32,803 bases of DNA from Oscillospiraceae bacterium (GCA_017624715.1 JAGAMN010000019.1:1-32803), one strand, 5' to 3'; positions 1-6,204 are shown, counted from the stretch's first letter. Numbers and translations: made by a program. The notes: generated from the sequence alone by a model not told the origin.

Positions 1-54
1 TCGGCAGCCATTCGGACGAGCAACACCCCTTCGGTGGCCTCTCTTGCCCCTATG

Positions 55-87
55 GGGCAATTCACCTCCTGCTCGCCCCTACAATTT
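55..87. repeat. Partial intergenic repeat arm (CGCCCCTACAA end)
   Basis: The end CGCCCCTACAA at 74-84 is the reverse complement of the TTGTAGGGGCG end seen at 12671 and resembles the ends of the palindrome at 18695-18769. It looks like one arm of a dispersed element. Nothing else recognisable lies in 1-96 apart from a small GCCCC/GGGGC hairpin at about 48-58. Confidence 0.35.
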
Positions 88-96
88 CTAAATATG

Positions 97-172
97 GTGG
101 GTATAGTTCAATTGGCAGAGCACTGGATTGTGGTTCCAGGCGTTGTGGGTTCGAGTCCCATCACCCACCCCA
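97..172 (+). tRNA. tRNA-His (GTG anticodon)
   Basis: The cloverleaf can be read directly. The acceptor arm starts GTGGGTA. The anticodon stem CTGGA/TCCAG encloses loop TTGTGGT with anticodon GTG at 130-132. The T-arm is GTGGG-TTCGAGT-CCCAT, and CCA is encoded at 170-172. G at 96 can serve as the G(-1) that is the hallmark of tRNA-His, pairing with C169. Position 7:66 (A103/C162) is an A-C mismatch at the base of the acceptor stem. A terminator follows immediately. No promoter is visible in the 96 bases upstream. Confidence 0.95.
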
Positions 173-179
173 GAAAAAA

Positions 180-214
180 GAAAGGATACCTTTTGGTATC
201 CTTTCTTTTTTCTA
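180..214 (+). terminator. Rho-independent terminator of tRNA-His
   Basis: A perfect 10-bp stem AAAGGATACC/GGTATCCTTT with a TTTT loop is followed by a T-rich run, starting about 8 bases after the tRNA CCA. It ends the tRNA-His transcript. Confidence 0.85.
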
Positions 215-216
215 TT

Positions 217-349
217 TGGGGCGGTGATGGGACTCGAATCATCTAAATGCAACAGTCCGGTGGACTGTTGCTCGCCGGGTTAGGGGCCCGGCGACACCTT
301 AGTTGCCGTTCATTCCCGAACGGCAACGCAAACGAGTCCCATCACCCAC
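217..349. repeat. Four-armed palindromic element with tRNA-His-derived ends
   Basis: Bases 223-236 (GGTGATGGGACTCG) pair perfectly with 333-346. Inside lie three hairpins: 249-271 (10 bp), 273-293 (7 bp) and 302-327 (10 bp). The right arm (333-349) is identical over 17 bases to the 3' end of the tRNA-His gene (152-168). The left arm on the - strand also ends in CCCCA like the tRNA. The whole could fold into a cloverleaf as DNA or RNA. No protein-coding capacity is seen. Origin by insertion at the tRNA 3' end is an inference. Confidence 0.7.
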
Positions 350-499
350 AAGTTGGATACCCAACAAGCCCGCTGTAGACACTTTTTTAGCCGGGGGGAG
401 TCCATAGGTCGCAGTTTGCGAGTGATGAAACTCGAAGAATTAGATTTACCCTCATCCGTCTGCCCTGGCGGGCAGCCACCTTCCCCCAGGGGAAGGCTT
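350..499. repeat. Intergenic stretch with a GGGGAAGG-type repeat
   Basis: No gene is seen. Bases 449-497 hold a dispersed repeat (CTCATCCG...CCACCTTCCCCCAGGGGAAGGC) found in inverted orientation at 31170-31218 and in fragments at 26386-26547. Its CCTTCCCC/GGGGAAGG hairpin followed by CTTTTATT could act as a + strand terminator. Confidence 0.55.
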
Positions 500-1294
500 T
501 TATTCCCCAAAAATTTCTTTTCCCAACCCGTAATCCGTAAACATCAAATCGATATCCACATTGCCCTGGATTCCGGGCACGCTACCCTGGTCGGTATACT
601 GCCAAACATCCACCCGGCAGAAAAACTCCGAGGTCAAATTGTACTTTGCCAGCCACCAGGGATATGCCCCCAGCTCCTCCAGCTCCAGCCGGAATTGCCC
701 CTGGCTGGTGTTGAAATACACCATGCCCCGGTATCCGGCCCTTTCCACCGCCTGGCAAAATGCATGGGTCGCATCCGTCAAGGTCCTGCGATCCACCGCG
801 CCGGTCCGGGCTTCCTCGCTGATATATTCCCAATCATAAACCAAGGGCAGATCCAGCTTGAATCCCTCCAAAATATCCAGAGCAAACTCTGCCTCTTCCT
901 GAGCCTCCTCCGCAGTCACCGCCTGGGAGAAGAAGTAAGCGCCCACCTTCAAGCCGGCAGTCCTTGCGCCCACCAAATTCATTCTTGCAAAATCATCCTC
1001 ATGGAGCGTGCCGCTTTCGTAGCCCCGATATCCCAGCCGTATGAACGCAAATTCCACGCCGCTGGCGGCAACCATTTGCCAATCAATGGCCTGCTGATGG
1101 GAGGAAACATCGATTCCCAACACCGTATTTCCTTCCGTACACTGCAGGTAATCTCCCACCAGCACAAAATCCTCCGGCGAATACGGACTCTCCGGAATTG
1201 GTGACACTTGAGGCTGCACATTCCCCTGAGGAATCTGAGCACCGCAGCCCACCAAAACCAATGCCAACGCCAAAAATACTGCCAACCGCTTCAT
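500..1294 (-). CDS. GH25 family lysozyme lipoprotein
   Basis: A predicted surface-anchored muramidase that would cleave the MurNAc-GlcNAc bond of peptidoglycan. The start at 1294 is chosen because it follows GGAGGG at good spacing and gives a clean lipoprotein signal, MKRLAVFLALALVLVGC, with the lipidated Cys at residue 17. A longer frame upstream has no signal. The mature part begins with a Pro-rich linker. GH25 hallmarks follow: GIDVSSHQ with Asp62, and the strand LPLVYDWEY with Asp154 and Glu156, which fit the catalytic D-x-E. The tail VDIDLMF matches the usual GH25 end. At 264 aa it is one catalytic domain without extra repeats. It is transcribed alone from a promoter divergent to the next gene. 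A housekeeping or remodelling role is inferred. Confidence 0.9.
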   Translation of the reverse strand: MKRLAVFLALALVLVGCGAQIPQGNVQPQVSPIPESPYSPEDFVLVGDYLQCTEGNTVLGIDVSSHQQAIDWQMVAASGVEFAFIRLGYRGYESGTLHEDDFARMNLVGARTAGLKVGAYFFSQAVTAEEAQEEAEFALDILEGFKLDLPLVYDWEYISEEARTGAVDRRTLTDATHAFCQAVERAGYRGMVYFNTSQGQFRLELEELGAYPWWLAKYNLTSEFFCRVDVWQYTDQGSVPGIQGNVDIDLMFTDYGLGKEIFGE

Positions 1295-1322
1295 ATTGCG
1301 CCCTCCTTCCGCCTTTTTCGTC

Positions 1323-1351
1323 AGTATATCACAATTCCGCGCTCTTGCCAA
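1323..1351 (-). promoter_or_regulatory. Promoter of the GH25 lysozyme gene
   Basis: On the - strand, TTGGCA (1351-1346) and TATACT (1328-1323) are separated by 17 bases, about 30 bases upstream of the lysozyme start. It sits back to back with the + promoter at 1354-1381. Confidence 0.7.
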
Positions 1352-1353
1352 GG

Positions 1354-1381
1354 TTGAAAAGCGGCTTAATTGTGGTATACT
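1354..1381 (+). promoter_or_regulatory. Promoter of the DUF2156-GNAT pair
   Basis: TTGAAA (1354-1359) and TATACT (1376-1381) with a 16-base spacer lie just upstream of the start codon at 1403. Confidence 0.7.
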
Positions 1382-1402
1382 AAATCCAAGGAAGTGATTA
1401 TT

Positions 1403-2314
1403 ATGATCAAATTTGAACGCTTAACCCCCGATGACCGGGAAAAATACCAAACACTTTTGTTTGCCGACGGCGCGCGAGGCTGTGAATATTCCTTCGCCAA
1501 CATCAACATATGGGGTCGCCAGCGGATCGCATTTTTGCATGACCGGGCCATTCTCTTTTCCCAGTACGACCGGGTCAGCCTGTACCCCTTTCCTGTAGGC
1601 ACAGCCGATGTCAAGCCCGCCCTGGACGCCATCATCCATGATGCCGCCAAACGGGGCATTCCCTGCCGTCTGTCCTCCATGAACCAGGCCGATTGTCAGC
1701 TGATTGAATCCCTGTACCCCGGCAGATTCCAGTTCCACACCGACCGGGATCACTTTGACTATGTCTACGCCATCGATGACCTGGCAGAGCTCACCGGCAA
1801 GCGTTACCAGAGCAAGCGGAATTTTGCCAACCGGTTTGCATCCAACTACCCGGACTGCCAGTGCCTGCCCATTGACAAATCCACTGTTTCCGCAGTACAA
1901 ACTATGCTGGAAACATGGTTTGCCGACCGATTAAAAATCGCCCCGGACAGCGATTTTGTCCTGGAAAAGGTAGCCCTGAACCGGGCCTTTGCCCATCTGC
2001 AGGAATTGGGATTGGAAGGTTTGGCTGTGATGGTGGACGGAAAGTGCATCGCCATGACCATGGGTAGCCGGCTGTCAGCAGACACCTTTGACATCCATTT
2101 TGAGAAAGCTCTGGATGGCTACGACGGCGCTTACGCCTTCATCAACCGCAGCTTTGCCCGGCATCTCCGGGAAACCTATCCCGATCTGCGGTATCTGAAC
2201 CGTGAAGACGACATGGGTATCCCCGGCCTGCGCAAGGCCAAAATGTCCTATCACCCCCACCATATGGTGGAAAAATATTGGGCACGGCTCTGGGAGGACG
2301 ATTATGACAATTGA
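1403..2314 (+). CDS. DUF2156 (lysyl-PG synthetase C-terminal-like) protein
   Basis: A 303-aa protein resembling the DUF2156/LPG synthetase C-terminal family, which has two GNAT-like folds and in MprF moves aminoacyl groups from tRNA to phosphatidylglycerol. This copy has no membrane segments, so it is a free-standing cytosolic member whose substrate is unknown. The family-like parts are the start FERLTPDD, the centre GKRYQSKRNFANRF, and the C-terminal FINRSFARHL...LNREDDMGIPGLRKAKMSY. The start follows AAGGAAGTGA and excludes the longer upstream frame. Its stop lies 11 bases inside the next gene, also an acetyltransferase-like protein, so the two are probably translated together. The function of the pair is not established. 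Confidence 0.8.
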   Translation: MIKFERLTPDDREKYQTLLFADGARGCEYSFANINIWGRQRIAFLHDRAILFSQYDRVSLYPFPVGTADVKPALDAIIHDAAKRGIPCRLSSMNQADCQLIESLYPGRFQFHTDRDHFDYVYAIDDLAELTGKRYQSKRNFANRFASNYPDCQCLPIDKSTVSAVQTMLETWFADRLKIAPDSDFVLEKVALNRAFAHLQELGLEGLAVMVDGKCIAMTMGSRLSADTFDIHFEKALDGYDGAYAFINRSFARHLRETYPDLRYLNREDDMGIPGLRKAKMSYHPHHMVEKYWARLWEDDYDN

Positions 2315-3050
2315 TTATCCCATGCAAACCACCGGCCTGCGGCAGCTTTGGAAAGAAGCCTTCGGCGACAGCGATGCCTTTCTGGATGTCTTTTTCAGCC
2401 ACGGCTACAGCCCCCGGCGTTGCCGGTGCATCACAGACGACGGACAGGTTGCCGCCGCCCTATACTGGTTTGATTGCAGCTTTGCGGGCAAAAAAATCGC
2501 CTATCTGTACGCCGTGGCTACCGCTGTTTCCCACCGGGGAAAGGGCTTGTGCCGCAAATTGATGGCAGATACCCATGCACTTTTGGCAAATCAGGGCTAT
2601 GCCGGGGCGATTTTAGTCCCAGGAGAGGGTAGCCTTTTTGATTTCTATGCCGCTATGGGCTATGAAACCATATCCTGTGCAGACACGATCCGCTGCATAG
2701 CCGGCGAAAAGCCCGTCCCCGTCGCCAAGCTCTCCCCCGAAACCTACGCCGCCCGTCGGTGGCAGCTCTTGCCGGAAAAGGGTGTGCTCCAGGAGGGCGA
2801 AAATCTGACCTTTTTGGCAGAAATCTGCACGCTTTACGGTGGCGACGGCTGGATCATGGCCGCATCCACCGAAGAAAAAGCCCTCACCGCTATGGAGTTC
2901 TTAGGCGATTGCGCTGCCATCCCCGGCATTCTCACCGCCCTGGGAAAGCAGGAAGGCACATTCCGCACCCCTGGCAGCGCCCCCTTTGCCATGTACCTTC
3001 CCTTTGACGGTGGCGCAGCCCCCACCTACTTCGGCCTGGCCTTTGACTAA
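2304..3050 (+). CDS. GNAT family N-acetyltransferase
   Basis: A 248-aa GNAT-type acyltransferase. The acetyl-CoA-binding motif A is seen as VATAVSHRGKGLCRKLM around residues 71-87, with R78-G79-K80-G81 as the pyrophosphate-binding loop. GSLFDFYAAMGYE downstream is the usual motif B-like segment. The start at 2304 is supported by GGGAGG eight bases upstream and by the coupling to the preceding gene (ATG inside its last codons). The C-terminal 90 residues look like a second, degenerate GNAT-like or specificity domain. The substrate cannot be read from the sequence. It shares an operon with the DUF2156 protein. Confidence 0.85.
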   Translation: MTIDYPMQTTGLRQLWKEAFGDSDAFLDVFFSHGYSPRRCRCITDDGQVAAALYWFDCSFAGKKIAYLYAVATAVSHRGKGLCRKLMADTHALLANQGYAGAILVPGEGSLFDFYAAMGYETISCADTIRCIAGEKPVPVAKLSPETYAARRWQLLPEKGVLQEGENLTFLAEICTLYGGDGWIMAASTEEKALTAMEFLGDCAAIPGILTALGKQEGTFRTPGSAPFAMYLPFDGGAAPTYFGLAFD

Positions 3051-3055
3051 ATAAT

Positions 3056-3090
3056 TGTCATTGCGAGGCCGCAGGCCGTGGCAATCCCCC
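3056..3090. repeat. Solo arm of the TCATTGCGAG repeat
   Basis: TGTCATTGCGAG followed by a GGCCGC/GCGGCC-like hairpin and GTGGCAATC. This is one arm of the element present in full at 11426, 13382, 21002 and elsewhere. The second arm is missing here. Confidence 0.75.
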
Positions 3091-3142
3091 GATGGAAACC
3101 TTGGCTCCCTCTCTGAGGGAGTTTATAATCAAAAACTTCATC

Positions 3143-3229
3143 TGTCATCCTGAGCGTAGCGAAGGATCCGTTCTTCTCTATAAAAGAATACGGATTCTTC
3201 GACTCCCCTTCGGGTCGCTCAGAATGACA
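3143..3229. repeat. TGTCATCCTGAGCG palindromic repeat
   Basis: Begins TGTCATCCTGAGCGTAGCGAAGGATCC and ends GGATTCTTCGACTCC...CTCAGAATGACA. The two arms are imperfectly complementary over the whole length. A second copy lies at 31222-31348. Repeats of this general sequence are widely dispersed between genes in many bacteria. Confidence 0.8.
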
Positions 3230-3254
3230 CAGGATTGTTATATCACCACTGCCA

Positions 3255-3283
3255 TTGACACCCCGGTTTCCGGGTGCTATAAT
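3255..3283 (+). promoter_or_regulatory. Perfect-consensus sigma-A promoter
   Basis: TTGACA (3255-3260), a 17-base spacer and TATAAT (3278-3283) match the consensus at all 12 positions. The spacer contains a CCCGG/CCGGG palindrome. It lies 40 bases upstream of the zinc-ribbon gene and predicts strong constitutive transcription. Confidence 0.85.
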
Positions 3284-3322
3284 GATCCTGTTATCAAAAC
3301 AAATTGAAAGTGAGGTAACCCC

Positions 3323-4168
3323 ATGGGCAAATTCTGTTCCAATTGCGGTACCGCTCTGGATGAAGGCGCAGCCTTCTGCCACAACTGCGGTAACCAGATT
3401 CCCCAGGCTGCTCCCGCAACCCCCCAGTTCATCCCTGCTGAGGAAGTCACCCCCGCACCCCAGTTCGTTCCTGCAGAGCAGGCCGCTCCCGCACCTCAGT
3501 TCATTCCTGCAGAGCAGGCTCAGCCCCAGTTTGTCCCTGCTGACCAGGCCGCTCCCCAGTTCGTGCCTGCCGCATCCGTGGCTCCTGCCGCTCCTGCCAA
3601 GAAGAAGCCCAGCAAGAAGGCTCTGATCATCGGTGGTGTTGTTGCCGCCGTTGCAGTGGTTGCCATCATTCTGATCATCGTCCTCGGCGGCAATGGCGGT
3701 TCTGCCAACTCTCCCCAGGGCGCTTTGGACAACTATGTTGCTCTGATGAACGGCGACACCAGCAAGCTGGACGCCTTGGCTCCCGACGAGTACTGGGAAG
3801 CTATGGCAGAAGAGGAAGGCTGCTCCAAGAAAGAGCTTCTTGCCGAAGGCAGAGAAGCCATGGCTGAAAATGTCGACGAACTAAAAGAAGAGTACGGCCG
3901 CAACTACAAGGTCACCGGCAAGATCATGGCCGAAGACGAAGTTGACGACGACACCCTGGAGAAGATCGCCGAGGCCCTGTCCGAGTACGGCATCAAGGAA
4001 AGCTCCATCAAGGCCGCCAAGGACCTGACCATTAAGCTGACTATTAAGGGTTCCGACGGTGAAGATGAAAACACCACCAGCCTCTCCGCCATCCAGATCG
4101 GCTCTACCTGGTATTTGATCCAGTATCGCGAATACAACGGCAATGTTTACGTAGGCTTTATCTTCTAA
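3323..4168 (+). CDS. Zinc-ribbon membrane protein with PQFxPA repeats
   Basis: A 281-aa protein in four parts. Residues 5-23 form an N-terminal zinc ribbon with two CxxC knuckles (Cys5, 8, 19, 22). Residues 34-83 carry five PQF(I/V)PA repeats. After a Lys-rich stretch, about residues 100-121 form one strongly hydrophobic membrane segment. The remainder is an acidic domain of about 155 residues, probably outside the membrane, starting SPQGALDNYVALMNGD, like small lipoprotein or DUF4878-type folds. Orientation by the positive-inside rule puts the zinc ribbon in the cytosol. It has its own perfect promoter and terminator, so it is a monocistronic and probably abundant product. Its function is unknown. 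Confidence 0.8.
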   Translation: MGKFCSNCGTALDEGAAFCHNCGNQIPQAAPATPQFIPAEEVTPAPQFVPAEQAAPAPQFIPAEQAQPQFVPADQAAPQFVPAASVAPAAPAKKKPSKKALIIGGVVAAVAVVAIILIIVLGGNGGSANSPQGALDNYVALMNGDTSKLDALAPDEYWEAMAEEEGCSKKELLAEGREAMAENVDELKEEYGRNYKVTGKIMAEDEVDDDTLEKIAEALSEYGIKESSIKAAKDLTIKLTIKGSDGEDENTTSLSAIQIGSTWYLIQYREYNGNVYVGFIF

Positions 4169-4184
4169 TCAACCTACTTAACCA

Positions 4185-4217
4185 AAAAAACAGGGTGCAA
4201 ATTGCACCCTGTTTTTT
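4185..4217 (+). terminator. Terminator of the zinc-ribbon gene
   Basis: CAGGGTGCAA/TTGCACCCTG hairpin at 4191-4211, preceded by seven A and followed by TTTTTT, 20 bases after the stop codon. The flanking A and T runs make it potentially bidirectional. Confidence 0.9.
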
Positions 4218-4219
4218 AC

Positions 4220-4302
4220 TGTCATTGCGAGGCGGCTCCGCCGCCGTGGCAATCCCCCGGATATAAGAACGGATTCTTCGACTCCGCTACGCTCAGAATG
4301 AC
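4220..4302. repeat. Chimeric repeat: TCATTGCGAG arm joined to CTCAGAATGACA arm
   Basis: The left half (4220-4258) is an arm of the TGTCATTGCGAG family with a GGCGG/CCGCC hairpin. The right half (GGATTCTTCGACTCC...CTCAGAATGACA) is an arm of the TGTCATCCTGAGCG family. The arms are not each other's usual partner, so this is a recombinant between two element families. Confidence 0.7.
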
Positions 4303-4322
4303 ACCCCAGATTTTCAATTTCC

Positions 4323-4895
4323 TCAATCCCGATGAAGCTCAATGCCCACCACGCCATACTTTTCCTGCTCTTCCGCAGAATAATAGACTTCCATATCGGA
4401 CGGGTGCGCCGTGTCAATATCTTCTGCTGTGTATCCGCATTGCAAAAGCGGCAACACTTCATACAGCTGCACAAAACTCTCAAAGCGGTGTAGCTTCACC
4501 ACCCTTTTGGTGAGCGTTTCTCCGGTAGTGGTGTTGGTAAACACAATCCGATCACCCGGCTTGATTTTCTGCCGCTTTTCGTCAAACAGCCGCAGCTCAA
4601 TGGTCTTTTCGCCGCTCTTGATCTTCTCAAAGGGCGCGCTCTGCAGCTTCATATGATGCTTGTCTTTGCTTTTGCAGGACCTTTTTACGAAACTAATCAC
4701 AGCTATAATCACAGCCAAGAAAATAATCCCAATAAGCACAAACCAATCAAAATCCAACTCCGTTATGTCCACCGAAAAAACTGAGCTTACTCCTAAGCAC
4801 ACAAGAAACCCAATCGCAAATAGGATCATCGCAAGTACGATTTCCATAACGCCTTCAAGTAACGCCTCGCGTATTTTCTGTTTTTTCTTCTTCAT
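4323..4895 (-). CDS. Two-TM protein with C-terminal ASCH domain
   Basis: A 190-aa protein. The start at 4895 follows GAAAGGG. An earlier in-frame stretch runs through junction repeats and is not protein-like. After a Lys-rich start come two hydrophobic segments (about residues 18-38 and 51-72), a basic linker, then a cytosolic ASCH-like domain beginning MKLQSAPFEKIKSGEKTIELRL and containing IKPGDRIVFTN. ASCH domains belong to the PUA-like superfamily and are thought to bind RNA. The usual stand-alone ASCH protein starts at exactly the MKLQ methionine, so the membrane part looks like an added module. It is the last gene of the AT-rich block downstream of rlmD. Function is unknown; RNA binding at the membrane is an inference. 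Confidence 0.75.
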   Translation of the reverse strand: MKKKKQKIREALLEGVMEIVLAMILFAIGFLVCLGVSSVFSVDITELDFDWFVLIGIIFLAVIIAVISFVKRSCKSKDKHHMKLQSAPFEKIKSGEKTIELRLFDEKRQKIKPGDRIVFTNTTTGETLTKRVVKLHRFESFVQLYEVLPLLQCGYTAEDIDTAHPSDMEVYYSAEEQEKYGVVGIELHRD

Positions 4896-4930
4896 TTTAA
4901 GCCCTTTCCAGACACAACTGCTTTCCACTC

Positions 4931-4991
4931 GGTTCAAGACTCCAAAAGGTATATTTTTGTGCAAAAAATAGGGGTGGAAACTCCAAAAGGT
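4931..4991. repeat. Unit junction repeat, copy B (paired CTCCAAAAGG motifs)
   Basis: Two related motifs, GGTTCAAGACTCCAAAAGGT (4931-4950) and GGGGTGGAAACTCCAAAAGG (4971-4990), are 20 bases apart, between the ASCH and 92-aa genes. The same pair in the same order and with similar spacing occurs at 5312-5372. On the - strand the sequence just after the pair (around 4930-4907) reads as codons RVES, a possible worn copy of the rlmD tail. Confidence 0.6.
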
Positions 4992-4995
4992 ATAT

Positions 4996-5274
4996 TTATT
5001 TACCCTTTTTGAAGTAGCCTTTACCCTTAAAAGTATCGTACCATAAGGTATAAATCGCGCCGCAGTTTTTGCATTTAATTCTATACCACAATCCGTCTTG
5101 AGGCCAATTTTTGATAGTGTCGGCGGGGTTATTTCCTCCGGCATATTCGTAATTCTCACTTACCAATAATCTCTTGAGTTCTTCTAATATGGCAAAAAAT
5201 TCTTCGGTAGTTTTAAGCGACTTTACAGTTTCAATGGTTTTACACCTGTCGCATGTTTTTTTGAATGGTATCAT
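4996..5274 (-). CDS. Small protein with two CxxC pairs
   Basis: A 92-aa protein of unknown function. CDRC at residues 8-11 and CKNC in the C-terminal third could form a split zinc-binding site. Between them lies a charged helical segment (EEFFAILEELKRLL). The tail GKGYFKKGK is basic. The start at 5274 follows AAGGAGA. The reading frame of a second rlmD-like 3' end (see 5287-5312) runs into this gene and ends in TTATGA, so its stop overlaps this ATG. That would couple this gene to an rlmD-like message in the donor arrangement. The size and position in an accessory array are like those of immunity or regulatory cargo, but no family was recognised. Confidence 0.65.
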   Translation of the reverse strand: MIPFKKTCDRCKTIETVKSLKTTEEFFAILEELKRLLVSENYEYAGGNNPADTIKNWPQDGLWYRIKCKNCGAIYTLWYDTFKGKGYFKKGK

Positions 5275-5286
5275 AATTCTCTCCTT

Positions 5287-5312
5287 GTGAGACAAACGAC
5301 ACTCTCGACGTG
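5287..5312 (-). other. Second copy of the rlmD 3' end (tail footprint)
   Basis: Read on the - strand, this stretch encodes HVESVVCL followed by T. The true rlmD end at 8028-7993 encodes HVESVVCLSRK. The two nucleotide copies differ only in synonymous Ser (AGT against TCG) and Leu (CTC against TTG) codons across these eight codons. The frame continues TRREL and stops at a TGA overlapping the next ATG. This is what an inserted unit that brings its own version of the target gene's end would leave. Confidence 0.7.
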
Positions 5313-5372
5313 GGTCAAGACTCCAAAAGGTCTCAAAATCGGGCAAAAACGGGGGTGGAAACTCCAAAAAGT
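5312..5372. repeat. Unit junction repeat, copy A (paired CTCCAAAAGG motifs)
   Basis: GGGTCAAGACTCCAAAAGGT (5312-5331) and GGTGGAAACTCCAAAAAGT (5354-5372) flank a spacer of about 22 bases. The organisation matches copy B at 4931-4991. It lies directly next to the rlmD tail footprint. Confidence 0.65.
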
Positions 5373-5389
5373 CCCACTTTTATAGGTGG

Positions 5390-5409
5390 AAATCATCATT
5401 TGTCCCTAT
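5390..5409. repeat. 20-bp direct repeat, left copy
   Basis: AAATCATCATTTGTCCCTAT occurs here and, identical, at 7880-7899. The two copies bound the four-gene AT-rich unit between the 92-aa gene and rlmD. Confidence 0.8.
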
Positions 5410-5412
5410 TTT

Positions 5413-6204
5413 TCACAACCTTGATTTTAATTCGTGAATGGTTTTTACAATCACAATACCGAAATCTACAAAAAAGTTTTTTTGAGCATCGGTGTAACTT
5501 CTTCTTTCAGCAACTGCTTCTTCCGATGAATGCCTAAAACATTGCATTTGCTTTCTGTAATTTTTTATAGTTTCATCGCTTAAATACTCAAAGGCAAACG
5601 AAGCATAGTCGAGTGTAATGAACTTGCCATTTTCTTTGAGCATATTCTCTATAAGATTTGCGATTTCTTGCAGTTTTTCGTCAAGAGCCATTTCTTGAAA
5701 ACTTGCATTGCGAGTAGATATTTTTTTGAATTTTTCTTCGATTGACTCTCCAAGATCAAGAGTAGTTCCGTTAGTCTTAAATGCAAGTTGTGCAACAATT
5801 TGTCTACGCACACGATATGGTATTGTGCCATTTACATTTAGTCCCAAAGCAAAAGCTTTATTTCGAATCTCGGTGTACGTAAATTCCGTTGGCTCATTCG
5901 GAGGTCTTCTCAAAACATGAGGAAATTCTTCTATGTAGTACCCGTTGTGATGAAAGAAAAAAGTGAGCAAATAAAACCAACACGTTTGTTCTTTTGAAAA
6001 AGTTTGTATTTCGGGCTGACATAATGACTTGAATTTTTCAATAGCCTCTTCAATATCAATTATTAAAAATTCAAGTTCTTCATCCTCCTCTTCGCCAAAG
6101 AAGTCATTATATTTTTTGTTTGAGGCTAAAATGTACGAACGAAACCTATAATGATACTCGTCATCTGAAATGTTTTTTAAATAGTATTCTTTTAAGTCTA
6201 TCAT
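5413..6204 (-). CDS. Hypothetical protein, 263 aa
   Basis: Not recognised. It is a soluble, charged, mostly helical protein with no signal peptide or membrane segment. Features seen are an acidic patch (EEEDEELEFLIIDIEEAIEKF) near residues 38-60, an aromatic stretch CWFYLLTFFFHHNGYYIEEFPHVLRRPP around 75-102, a basic segment YRVRRQIVAQLAF near 130, and a helical C-terminal half. Base composition is much more AT-rich than the rlmD operon, which suggests transfer. The ribosome site before the start is weak. It ends 4 bases from a 20-bp direct repeat, at the end of the unit next to rlmD. Placement in an accessory array fits cargo such as defence or stress genes, but nothing in the sequence proves that. 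Confidence 0.6.
   Translation of the reverse strand: MIDLKEYYLKNISDDEYHYRFRSYILASNKKYNDFFGEEEDEELEFLIIDIEEAIEKFKSLCQPEIQTFSKEQTCWFYLLTFFFHHNGYYIEEFPHVLRRPPNEPTEFTYTEIRNKAFALGLNVNGTIPYRVRRQIVAQLAFKTNGTTLDLGESIEEKFKKISTRNASFQEMALDEKLQEIANLIENMLKENGKFITLDYASFAFEYLSDETIKNYRKQMQCFRHSSEEAVAERRSYTDAQKNFFVDFGIVIVKTIHELKSRL

Noticed and set aside
353-1204. 283-aa + strand open frame opposite the lysozyme gene
   Set aside because: Begins in repeat sequence and runs antisense through a conserved GH25 domain.
4896-5159. N-terminal extension of the ASCH protein
   Set aside because: The in-frame stretch runs through junction repeats and the rlmD tail trace; the ribosome site supports the start at 4895.
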